Positions 41,137-47,587 of a DNA stretch of 47,587 nt are shown here, piece by piece. The notes beneath the pieces were generated by a model, which was not told the origin of the DNA, ran no database searches, and was given only the letters and a program-made list of their open reading frames with translations. The position numbers were made by a program, and so were the translations under genes. Each line of letters starts with the position of its first letter. Position 1 is the first letter of the stretch. Source of the stretch: an uncultured Pseudomonadota bacterium (GTDB taxonomy: Bacteria > Pseudomonadota > Alphaproteobacteria > Rs-D84); assembly GCA_949298405.1 (NCBI GenBank), contig CASFWA010000002.1, positions 74,048 to 121,634 on the forward strand, given 5' to 3'.

Positions 41137-41901
41137 ATGAAAATTCAAAATGAAATAGAACAATCTAATAAATATATGTTGGAAACATTTAATTTTATGG
41201 GCAAAGAACTTGTACAAATATTACCTGAGAATGTTTATAAAATTGAAGCAATGATAAAAAATGATTCTGCATATATAAAAACATTTGATAAAAATGCGGC
41301 TCCAAATAAAAAGAATTCCAACGGCTCTACTGCATATTGGATGTCTAAATTATTAAACCTTATGCAAGATGCAAAGATAAAAAATACAGACCAAGAATAT
41401 AGAAATATAATCGAAAAGGTCGTAATATCTATTGACTCAGAAAATTCCACGCATTTAAATGCGGACGGGGTTGGGCGAAAGGAAATCTCGGCCAGAATAT
41501 CTGCAATAGAAAAAAATAGACTTCTAAATCTTTTAAAATATCCACGTGAAAATAATTTTGAACTTATAAGGATTATATCTGAAAAAACTCATCCTGAAAA
41601 CAACCAAAAGAAAGCACGAGCAAACCTTTCTTTTGCAAGTAAATTTTGTCACTATGCATGTTTTTTCTTATTTGAGGGGACAGAATTTCAAGATAACTTT
41701 TCAATTCATGATAATGTGCTTAAGAATGCTTTAGTTTACTATGCTGATTATTATGGAATTAAATTAGAAAAAGACACTTTAACAACTTATGCCAAATACA
41801 GCCAACTTATAGACTTAATAATTGAAAAGAATGGAAACTTAATTAGCAGGAATGGATTTGACCACCTATTATGGTATTATTTTAAAGCAAGAGCCTATTA
41901 A
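41137..41901 (+). CDS. Hypothetical helical protein, possibly accessory
   Basis: A 254-residue mostly helical protein (MKIQNEIEQSNKYMLETFNF...) with a Lys/Asn-rich composition, motif LSFASKFCHYACFFLFEGTE in the middle and a C-terminal RNGFDHLLWYYFKARAY. No signal peptide or membrane helix. I do not recognise a family. The start at 41137 is chosen because the promoter -10 ends 23 nt earlier; Shine-Dalgarno is weak. Codon bias is even more AT-rich than the neighbourhood. Confidence 0.55.
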   Translation: MKIQNEIEQSNKYMLETFNFMGKELVQILPENVYKIEAMIKNDSAYIKTFDKNAAPNKKNSNGSTAYWMSKLLNLMQDAKIKNTDQEYRNIIEKVVISIDSENSTHLNADGVGRKEISARISAIEKNRLLNLLKYPRENNFELIRIISEKTHPENNQKKARANLSFASKFCHYACFFLFEGTEFQDNFSIHDNVLKNALVYYADYYGIKLEKDTLTTYAKYSQLIDLIIEKNGNLISRNGFDHLLWYYFKARAY

Positions 41902-41927
41902 AAATGGCACTTAATGTGCCATTTTTA
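41901..41927. terminator. Bidirectional terminator between 41137 gene and DUF2130 gene
   Basis: Stem AAAATGGCAC / GTGCCATTTT (41901-41910 with 41916-41925). Confidence 0.8.
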
Positions 41928-43250
41928 GTTATTCTTTAAATCTTCAAATGCCTTGGTCATTGTCGGATTGTTCTTTGTCAGTTTCTTTATCGTCAAATCT
42001 TGCGCCTTGTTATTCGCCAAACGCAAATTGTTTTCAGAACTCAACAATGCTTCTTTGGTCTTTTGCAAATGATCTATGGTTTTATCTATTTCATCTATCG
42101 CCTTTTTAAAACGTTCACTGGCACGCATATAATTCTGACCGAACTTTTCTTTAAACTCATTCATTTCTTTTTCAAAATTAGAAACATCAATATTCGCCTG
42201 TTTATATTCCGCAATCTGTTGCTTATATTTAACAGAATTCAATGCCGCATCTCGCAATAATGTTATTATCGGAATAAAGCACTGCGGACGCACAACATAC
42301 ATTTTCTTATATTTGTATGAAACGTCAACTATACCAGCATTGTACAATTCATTATCTTGTTCCAGTAAAGAAACTAAAACCGCATATTCACAATTCTTTT
42401 CATTACGGTCTTTGTCCAATTCTTTGAAAAAGTCCTCGTTTTTATGCTTGCTTGCCGTTGTATCCATTTCGTTTTTCATTTCAAACATTATGGATATAAA
42501 CTCCGTCCCGTCTTCGGCATAATCACGAAATATAAAATCCCCCTTACTGCCAGTTTTTGCATCATTATCTTTTTCAAAGCGTGCCTTTGAAAACGCGGTT
42601 GCACGCAACTTATTAAATTCTATACTGCAATGCTGTTCCAAAGTTTCACCTACCATCTTGGTAGACATTTTTGTTTTTAAATCTTTGTATAGGGCAATTT
42701 CTGCATCTTTGGTCTTTAACTGCGCATCATAGTCGCTTTTTAACTTTTGTTGCGCTAATTCATTGTCCTTTTCTTTGTCTTTTACATCGTTTTGCAACTG
42801 CGCAATAAGTTTTTCTTTTTCAAATAGTTCTTCCTTGGACTTGTTAACCGCATCTTTCACAGCAATTTCTTTGTCCTTTTCACTGGCTTCAACACGAGCC
42901 TTAAAAGCCTCTATCTGTTTTGTTAACTCTGCAATTTCTTTGTCTTTATTATTCTGAACCGTTGCAATTTGTAGTTTAATTTCTGTATCTTTGCTTTTGT
43001 TTGCGGCATCTATTTTTGACTTTAATTCGGCAATTTCCTGATTTAACTGCGCAACTGTTTTTTCTTTTTCTTGCTCTGCTTTTGATTCCGCAAGTTTTAT
43101 TTCTGTCTGCTTTTCCTTTTCAAATTGCGCCAAACGTTCGTGCAAGTCTTTATGGAACTGCTCGTCACGAACTTGTGCAACAATTGCAGAATATCCAGAT
43201 TCATCGACTGTGAAAACCGTACCGCATTTTGGACATTTTATTTCTGACAT
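41925..43250 (-). CDS. DUF2130-family coiled-coil protein
   Basis: A 441-residue protein: an N-terminal zinc-ribbon-like start ([20 protein letters not shown], two Cys only), a long Lys/Glu coiled coil from about residue 40 to 190, then a globular block with [40 protein letters not shown] and [19 protein letters not shown], and a final coiled coil. This matches the widespread DUF2130 family, whose central block carries a PD-(D/E)XK-like pattern (GDFIFRD...EMKNE); nuclease activity is only inferred. No neighbouring restriction or toxin gene is certain. A divergent HNH gene lies 163 nt away. Confidence 0.8.
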   Translation of the reverse strand: MSEIKCPKCGTVFTVDESGYSAIVAQVRDEQFHKDLHERLAQFEKEKQTEIKLAESKAEQEKEKTVAQLNQEIAELKSKIDAANKSKDTEIKLQIATVQNNKDKEIAELTKQIEAFKARVEASEKDKEIAVKDAVNKSKEELFEKEKLIAQLQNDVKDKEKDNELAQQKLKSDYDAQLKTKDAEIALYKDLKTKMSTKMVGETLEQHCSIEFNKLRATAFSKARFEKDNDAKTGSKGDFIFRDYAEDGTEFISIMFEMKNEMDTTASKHKNEDFFKELDKDRNEKNCEYAVLVSLLEQDNELYNAGIVDVSYKYKKMYVVRPQCFIPIITLLRDAALNSVKYKQQIAEYKQANIDVSNFEKEMNEFKEKFGQNYMRASERFKKAIDEIDKTIDHLQKTKEALLSSENNLRLANNKAQDLTIKKLTKNNPTMTKAFEDLKNN

Positions 43251-43412
43251 ATCTATACCTCTAAATAATGTTTATTTTCTTAGAACATAACAACAACAGA
43301 TTTAAATACAATAGAAATATTTTTACTTTTTTATTTTCTGCATACCCGCAAATTTTTCATATTGTGTTTTTTACTGTTTATGATAATTTGTTTTTTAACA
43401 AGAGGTTATTAT

Positions 43413-43952
43413 ATGGCATTGGATACAGATACTTTTGACTCGTTAAAAAAAGAATATCAATTTAAGTCTGGGACCGAAAATTGGCATCCGGTAATTATAG
43501 ACGGCAAAGAAATTTTTGATGCTTATGTCGGCATAAGTGGGACAGTTATTTATACCCCTGGGAAACAAATATTGCCAGGAACCAAACTGACCGATAACGA
43601 ATATTCAAAATATGCCTTGCCTACAAAATTAAATACTTCTTGTCTATTAGAGATTATATTAAACGGACAAACTTTACCAGTTCATCGTATTGTTGCAGAA
43701 ACTTTTTTGGAATTGTGCTTTATCTACACACCTGAAGAAATACTAAAAAAACCAGAAAGAGCCAAAAGCAACTTGGAAGAACTTTTAAAAAACAACACTC
43801 AAAAAGGTTGGGTTATTCATCATAAAGATAACAACGCAAATAATAATAGCGTACCTAATTTAGTATGGCTAACCGAAGAAGATCACACAAAAACTCATCC
43901 TAATAAAACTTTTCTTATAAAAAATAAAAAACTATGTAAATCACATATATAA
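43413..43952 (+). CDS. HNH endonuclease-like protein (NUMOD-type)
   Basis: A 179-residue protein with VHRIVAETFLE and a C-terminal HNH: GWVIHHKDNNANNNSVPNLVWLTEEDHTKTH in segments HHKDNNANNNSVPNL and WLTEEDHTKTH. The 'vHr.va..Fl...........viHHkdgn..Nn...NL.wlt..eh...h' pattern is that of HNH homing-type nucleases with NUMOD motifs, often freestanding in phages and plasmids. The ATG at 43413 has AAGAGG upstream; a longer in-frame start adds only a hydrophobic stretch. It ends TAATG, coupling to a tiny frame. Confidence 0.7.
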   Translation: MALDTDTFDSLKKEYQFKSGTENWHPVIIDGKEIFDAYVGISGTVIYTPGKQILPGTKLTDNEYSKYALPTKLNTSCLLEIILNGQTLPVHRIVAETFLELCFIYTPEEILKKPERAKSNLEELLKNNTQKGWVIHHKDNNANNNSVPNLVWLTEEDHTKTHPNKTFLIKNKKLCKSHI

Positions 43953-44023
43953 TGAAAAGATTTAATCCGTATACGACAAAATTGGTCGCATCTATAAATC
44001 CCAACTTTACAAGAAAGTATTAA
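43952..44023 (+). CDS. Candidate 23-codon peptide coupled to the HNH gene
   Basis: The HNH stop overlaps an ATG (TAATG at 43950-43954). The frame MKRFNPYTTKLVASINPNFT plus RKY then ends. It is basic. There is no Shine-Dalgarno of its own; the only support is the overlap. It could easily be chance. Confidence 0.25.
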   Translation: MKRFNPYTTKLVASINPNFTRKY

Positions 44024-44057
44024 TTTATAAAATCTTTATTGTAAAAAAGGTATTTAT

Positions 44058-44846
44058 ATGAATCAGCGGTCAAAAATGCAACCATATTCATTAAGTAAAA
44101 TTCTTCAAAATTCAGATTTTGTATCACCTGAATATAAACTACCAATAATTATAGGGAAAGATATATCTGATAAAATTGTCTGTTATGATTTAAATAAATT
44201 ATCAAGGATATTAATAGCAGGTCGTGAAAAAACAGGAAAAACACATTTAATAAAATTAATTATCTCATCTCTAATTGCGGGAAATACTGCTAATCAGTGT
44301 AAACTTGCGATAATAAATTCAAACAACGATGATTACGAAGAATTTAAAAGTATTCCTCATCTTTTTTGTCCCATTGTTGAATCTGGAGCCGAAGAATCTA
44401 AAAATGTTCTAGAACTACTGATAACAGAACTAAATGATAGACACATAAAAATTCGTCAGCACAATGTAAAAAATATATCTGAATATAACAAAATACCTTC
44501 TGAAAAAATACCTTACTTAGTTATCATAATCGATGATTTTTCTGATTTATATATAACACATCCCCAAGAATTTGAGAATTTTATACAACAAATATCTACT
44601 TTTGGGTGCAGTGTCGGAATTCATATAATTGTATCTACCAAGCACATAACCGAACAAAATTGCACAGATTTTATTGGCGCAAGTTTTACAACACATATAG
44701 CGTTTAAAACAAGTACAGCACCAGAATCCGAACTGATAATCTGGACCCCAGAAGCGGTAAATCTACAAGAACAACACGATATCTTATTAATCGAAACTGC
44801 TAAACCCGCTATACATATAAAAACAAACACTTTCATTGAAAGATAA
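44058..44846 (+). CDS. FtsK/SpoIIIE-like ATPase motor, short form
   Basis: A 262-residue protein with a single P-loop motor: PIIIGKDISDKIVCYDLNKL, ILIAGREKTGKTHLIKLII (Walker A, about residues 56-65), ELLITELNDRHIKI, YLVIIIDDFSDLYIT (Walker B with DD), STFGCSVGIHIIVSTKH and a C-terminal QEQHDILLIE. This is the order of the FtsK beta-type motor ('P.l.iGkd..G.p...dL...PHlLiaG.tGsGKS ... lpyiVviiDE.aDLm'). It lacks the N-terminal membrane domain and the gamma DNA-reading domain of FtsK, so a chromosome-segregation role is doubtful; a mobile-element or conjugation role is likely. AAAAAGG precedes the ATG. Confidence 0.75.
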   Translation: MNQRSKMQPYSLSKILQNSDFVSPEYKLPIIIGKDISDKIVCYDLNKLSRILIAGREKTGKTHLIKLIISSLIAGNTANQCKLAIINSNNDDYEEFKSIPHLFCPIVESGAEESKNVLELLITELNDRHIKIRQHNVKNISEYNKIPSEKIPYLVIIIDDFSDLYITHPQEFENFIQQISTFGCSVGIHIIVSTKHITEQNCTDFIGASFTTHIAFKTSTAPESELIIWTPEAVNLQEQHDILLIETAKPAIHIKTNTFIER

Positions 44847-44877
44847 GCAACCAGTATTTTTTGTTCCCGGTTAATAG

Positions 44878-44910
44878 TGGGAGGAATTCTAATTTTTATC
44901 TCCTCCCACA
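44878..44910. terminator. Inverted repeat between convergent genes, probable terminator
   Basis: GTGGGAGGA (44878-44886) with TCCTCCCAC (44902-44910), 15-nt loop. The tail on the plus strand is short of a T-run until 44922, so strength is uncertain. Confidence 0.45.
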
Positions 44911-44924
44911 CACATTACTCTTTT

Positions 44925-45893
44925 TTATTTTATTTTTAGAATTATTTTCGCTTCTTCATAAGCAGCAGAAACGTTATTTAAATACTTATCAATAATTTCT
45001 TTTCGTAAATCAGTTAATTCCGCATCCCAGCCAACTCTTTGGCTTTTTGGATTATATCTATCAAAGTAATCCCTTAGGTTTCTTAATGTATTTGTCTTTA
45101 TTCCCAATATCGCTGCTGCTTTTTCAAAAGCCTCTGATTGTGTAAGATGTGGATATAAAACTTCATGTCCGCAACTAAAACAAAATGCAACCAAATTAGC
45201 GTTATAATCTGAACTTGCGCCTGCTTGTCTGTTCCCATTACTGACACTATGTTCTGAATTTTTTGCTTTTGTTTCTTTTGTAAACAGCGACCACATCTGT
45301 AAACAACGCATAAATAAATCGCTGGTATCTGAGACACACCTCGATTTTTCTTGAACTGGTAAAAGTATCTGTTCATAAAAGTCTTGATTGCAGATAAACG
45401 AAAATTTGAAATTAAACCCAAGATTATTCATAATTTGTTGTACAAGTTCTGTTCTTTCTTTTAACAAATCTATACAATTTGGTTGAACTTTTGGGCTTGC
45501 AAAAATAATATTCCCCGATTTTAGATTAAAAATAGAATATAACACCAAAGCAGCACGCAACATTTTTGATGTTATTTTCTGCATATTATCAGAGTAAAGC
45601 AAACCATTTTCATGAAAAGCTATATCTATAGCAAACACATCTTTTATAACAGAATTTTCTATTTTTAAACCCAAAACATCCAATTCTGCTTGTAAAATGA
45701 CCTGTTTCGCATTTGATTTTTTAAATATATCTTCTGTGAAACCATCTTTTAATTTTTGCATAATTTGTGCAACTTCTTCTTGATTATAAAAATCCCACGT
45801 ATTTGACGGTTTCCAATTCAAAGTTGCAATTTGACACCCCTGAACGTGCTTTGCCCAAGAAAGCATTAAAGATTCACCCATTTCTATTTTCAT
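44925..45893 (-). CDS. Probable nuclease-family protein of unknown role
   Basis: A 322-residue protein that starts MKIEMGESLMLSWAKHVQGC, then AELDVLGLKIENSVI with FAIDIAFHENGLLYS, IIFASPKVQPN, and a C-terminal block RNLRDYFDRYNPKSQRVGW. The 'qAEiDVlGi......yaiDvAFHE.GlnY' section has the acidic pattern of a PD-(D/E)XK-type core. The same layout occurs in proteins common in gut bacterial accessory regions, but I know no established function. The C-terminal 'RNxRDxFD' motif also occurs in HNH restriction proteins. Two operator-like direct repeats lie upstream. Restriction or defence is inference. Confidence 0.55.
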   Translation of the reverse strand: MKIEMGESLMLSWAKHVQGCQIATLNWKPSNTWDFYNQEEVAQIMQKLKDGFTEDIFKKSNAKQVILQAELDVLGLKIENSVIKDVFAIDIAFHENGLLYSDNMQKITSKMLRAALVLYSIFNLKSGNIIFASPKVQPNCIDLLKERTELVQQIMNNLGFNFKFSFICNQDFYEQILLPVQEKSRCVSDTSDLFMRCLQMWSLFTKETKAKNSEHSVSNGNRQAGASSDYNANLVAFCFSCGHEVLYPHLTQSEAFEKAAAILGIKTNTLRNLRDYFDRYNPKSQRVGWDAELTDLRKEIIDKYLNNVSAAYEEAKIILKIK

Positions 45894-45940
45894 TATCGAC
45901 TCCTTTTTATGTCATCTTTAATTTATTATAATTATAAAAA

Positions 45941-45973
45941 AAACAGAATTTATTTAAAAATAAACAGAATTTA
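45941..45973. repeat. Two direct repeats upstream of the 44925-45893 gene
   Basis: AAACAGAATTTA occurs at 45941-45952 and again at 45962-45973, exactly 21 bp apart (two helical turns), about 50-80 bp before the start codon at 45893. This placement fits a binding site of a dimeric or tandem regulator. Confidence 0.5.
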
Positions 45974-46040
45974 AATAAAATCCCCCCCTATCTGAGTCCT
46001 AATAAAACAAATGAAATTTTGTCTGGGAAACAATAAATGC

Positions 46041-46535
46041 TTATTTATTAAATAAGTTAAATTCTTGGTGTCTGCGATTACTTAAACCCGGCATTTTCCT
46101 GCCATCAGATTTATTCCATGCTTTCCAAGCAGATTCTAATGTTGGGTATTTTGAATTACGATAATTTAAATCATTTACGTATTTTACAACGGTAGAACCA
46201 ACGAAGTTTTTTGCACCTATGTTATACGCCAAAGATACCAGTGCGTCATATTGATTTTGAGATAGCGGGACAGTTATATTGTCTTTAACTGCCTGTTCTG
46301 CTGTTGATATATCCAAGAGCAATATTTCGGTCGCTTGTCTTTCTGTGATACCATTTTTAAAATCTTCACCCGATTTTATTAAATGACCGTAACCAATTGT
46401 TGCGCCCTTAGGTAATTCTTTGTCTAATTTTACAGGTCTTCCTGTTTTATCATCGTAAATAACATGCTTGTCGCCAATTTTAACACTACCTTCAAATCGT
46501 TTTAACATCTTTATACCATTATCGCTGATTTTCAT
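46041..46535 (-). CDS. GH24 lysozyme (phage-type endolysin)
   Basis: A 164-residue muramidase. KISDNGIKMLKRFEGSV carries the catalytic Glu, KGATIGYGHLIKSGEDF the conserved 'tiGyGh' with the Thr, and QNQYDALVSLAYNIGAKNF, then WNKSDGRKMPGLSNRRHQEFNLF the C-terminal signature. This is the T4/P22-type GH24 layout; the family's second acidic residue is in IYDDKTG. Length is typical (150-170). No signal peptide. It is apart from the prophage module at 1-5233 and faces the nuclease-like gene, so it may be a second phage remnant. GAAAATAAGG precedes the ATG. Confidence 0.85.
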   Translation of the reverse strand: MKISDNGIKMLKRFEGSVKIGDKHVIYDDKTGRPVKLDKELPKGATIGYGHLIKSGEDFKNGITERQATEILLLDISTAEQAVKDNITVPLSQNQYDALVSLAYNIGAKNFVGSTVVKYVNDLNYRNSKYPTLESAWKAWNKSDGRKMPGLSNRRHQEFNLFNK

Positions 46536-46666
46536 ATTATTGACCTTATTTTCATGAATAAAAAATCCCGCTACCTAGGGATAAAAAAATACGGCATATG
46601 CCGTCCTATATTTCACAGATAATTATACCATAAAACACAAAAAAATCAACACAGCACAAAAATAAA
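46536..46666. other. Upstream region of the lysozyme gene
   Basis: AT-rich, with a hairpin ATCCC/GGGAT near 46565-46582 and a 14-bp perfect palindrome ACGGCATATGCCGT at 46591-46604. No gene is visible. The palindrome could be an operator. Confidence 0.4.
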
Positions 46667-46697
46667 CCCCACAAGTATTTTGTGGGGATTTTTTTGT
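46661..46697. terminator. Bidirectional terminator at the left edge of the GC-rich element
   Basis: CCCCACAA (46667-46674) with TTGTGGGG (46680-46687) plus T-run on the right and TTTATTTTT on the minus strand. Confidence 0.75.
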
Positions 46698-46845
46698 ATT
46701 CCTGGCGGATGGGGAAGATTCCCTCGCCCGCTGATAGCGGGTCTGTGGGGCATTCATGACGTTTCGCCCGCACGTTGTTTGGCTCAACTACTCATTGTCG
46801 AACCCTGGGGTTCTCATCCGACCACAGACACATAAAAATAAAAAA
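46698..46845 (-). ncRNA. GC-rich structured intergenic element, possible ncRNA
   Basis: About 145 nt, clearly richer in G+C than its surroundings, with a closing stem CGGATG/CATCCG (46706-46711 with 46815-46820), GTCTGTGG/CCACAGAC (46741-46748 with 46822-46829) as an alternative, and an inner hairpin CCCGC/GCGGG with TGATA loop (46727-46741). It sits between two terminators. On the minus strand it runs toward the one at 46661-46697 and ends in ATCCGCCA, like a tRNA 3' end with CCA. It is not a recognisable tRNA. It may be an ncRNA, a tRNA-derived remnant or a mobile palindromic element. Confidence 0.4.
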
Positions 46846-46874
46846 TACCCCGGTTGGGGTGTTTTTTATTTTTA
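46841..46874. terminator. Bidirectional terminator at the right edge of the GC-rich element
   Basis: ACCCC (46847-46851) with GGGGT (46856-46860), loop GGTT, extended by an A-run on the left and a T-run on the right. Confidence 0.7.
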
Positions 46875-47130
46875 TGGCGGACACGTATTCTGTTGCACAA
46901 TACCGATGAGCACGCGACTGAAATGGCAGGGCTGGCCTTATTTGGCAATTTACAAAGCGCACTAACACTTCCATCAATTCTTATAAACTACAGAATCGAG
47001 GGCGTGCAAATACACGATGGCAATGTCGCGGCCAACCAATATGCCCATTGTCGCATATGATTAGCACGAAAATTTCTTATGCAGGAAAATCATTGCTATT
47101 TGATGCTAAACGGGCTATTTTTATATTGAT
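46875..47130. other. Intergenic without a supported gene
   Basis: About 256 nt. A TGGCGGA at its left end repeats the start of the GC-rich element (46703-46709). Short open frames here lack Shine-Dalgarno sites and family-like sequence; a degraded gene is possible but not shown. A weak promoter TTGCTA (47093-47098), 17-nt spacer, TATTTT (47116-47121) leads to the DUF488 gene with only nine nt to its ATG. Confidence 0.4.
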
Positions 47131-47463
47131 ATGGCAAAGATTTTTACAATCGGTTTTAGTGGCAAAAAGCCAGATGTTTTTATGGATATTCTGAACGCGA
47201 CCCAGATACATTGCGTTTGGGATATTCGATTATGGCGTACCAGCACTTATGTTCCGTTTTATAGTGGTGAAAATTTAGCGACCACGTTGGGCGCGCAATA
47301 TGAATATCATCCAGAATTTGCCCCAACCGCGGGTCTGACACCAGACACCATCGACCGCATCTGCCTGTTATGCACAGAAAAATCCGCCCTGCAATGCCAC
47401 CGCCGCCTCGCCGCTGAATACATTGCCACACAATTTCCGGTTGTTGAAATCGTGCATTTATAA
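47131..47463 (+). CDS. DUF488-family protein, short form
   Basis: A 110-residue protein: IFTIGFSGKKPDVFMDIL, VWDIRLWRTSTYVPFYSG, LGAQYEYHPEFAPT, then directly ICLLCTEKSALQCHRRLAAEYI. 'iGFsgk....f...l......vwDvRlw.tS..vPfys' and 'icLLC.Ek....CHRRlvAeyl' are the two conserved ends of DUF488. The stretch of roughly 35 residues that normally joins them is missing, so part of the fold may be gone. Function of the family is unknown. No Shine-Dalgarno is seen; it may be translated from a leaderless mRNA. The remaining 124 nt of the window show no supported gene. Confidence 0.65.
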   Translation: MAKIFTIGFSGKKPDVFMDILNATQIHCVWDIRLWRTSTYVPFYSGENLATTLGAQYEYHPEFAPTAGLTPDTIDRICLLCTEKSALQCHRRLAAEYIATQFPVVEIVHL

Positions 47464-47587
47464 ACTGACCATTTTGTTATTATCGTACAAAAAAACAAGA
47501 ACAGAGCCAGACATACAACACTGCCAATAAAATCAAAATACTTCTTCATCAATTATATTTTACATTAACCAATATAATAGCGATTGA

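Noticed and set aside
46756-47060. Three short open frames around the GC-rich element
   Set aside because: They overlap terminators and each other, and show no coding signals. A degraded gene at 46900-47060 is possible but unsupported.
47307-47552. Leftward open frame with a hydrophobic start (MKKYFDFIGSVVCLALFLFF)
   Set aside because: Most of it lies antisense to the DUF488 gene, and no Shine-Dalgarno precedes it. The hydrophobic start alone is not enough.

Overview
The window looks like a chromosomal piece of an AT-rich (roughly 35% GC by eye) Gram-negative alphaproteobacterium with an anaerobic lifestyle. LpxI (the alphaproteobacterial alternative to LpxH), LptE, four signal-peptide beta-barrel or lipoprotein genes and a class III ribonucleotide reductase point that way. 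The gene repertoire fits the AT-rich, gut-associated uncultured alphaproteobacteria, but that placement is inference from gene content and codon bias and was not tested.

Layout. 1-5233 (minus strand) is the right end of a podovirus-like prophage or domesticated phage module: a late promoter, two tandem terminators, SleB-type endolysin, holin-like protein, scaffold, a Lys/Ala-repeat histone-like protein, major capsid, a small protein, tail adaptor and a tail-nozzle-like protein cut by the window edge. 5264-12934 is core chromosome: birA with a winged-helix gene, a short HTH gene, a free-standing ncRNA, an rRNA/tRNA uracil methyltransferase, two outer-membrane barrels, lpxI, an FKBP lipoprotein, an orphan VirB11 ATPase and a membrane SHOCT protein. 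12995-24486 holds priA, an APH-like kinase, miaA, gap, tRNA-Asp, tRNA-Glu, oleate hydratase, a tiny LptM-like lipoprotein, tRNA-Leu with an odd 67-bp tandem repeat, rpmG and parC. 24595-31893 carries two paralogous muramidase-like proteins (one secreted, one membrane-anchored), zapA with a coiled-coil partner, an acidic protein, radC, map, holA and lptE. 31965-35474 has a Cys-rich anchored protein, a coiled-coil protein and an acyl-CoA ligase. 35861-38905 is the anaerobic nrdD/nrdG operon under two NrdR boxes. 38906-47587 is more accessory: a structured RNA, two Cys-rich secreted paralogues, an outer-membrane barrel, then a DUF2130 protein, HNH endonuclease, FtsK-like ATPase, a likely nuclease-family protein, a GH24 lysozyme, a GC-rich structured intergenic element and a shortened DUF488 protein.

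The most notable points are: (i) class III ribonucleotide reductase is split, with the glycyl-radical segment carried by a separate 62-residue protein between nrdD and nrdG; (ii) four unrelated genes (lpxI, virB11, miaA, lptM-like) each have a promoter whose -10 box ends exactly 7 nt before the ATG with no Shine-Dalgarno, predicting leaderless mRNAs; (iii) the phage late operon starts with a strong promoter followed at once by tandem terminators, as in antitermination-controlled late operons; (iv) several structured RNAs that I cannot assign to a known family (6878-7065, 24629-24813, 39050-39225, 46698-46845). All functional calls come from reading protein motifs by eye; no searches were run.
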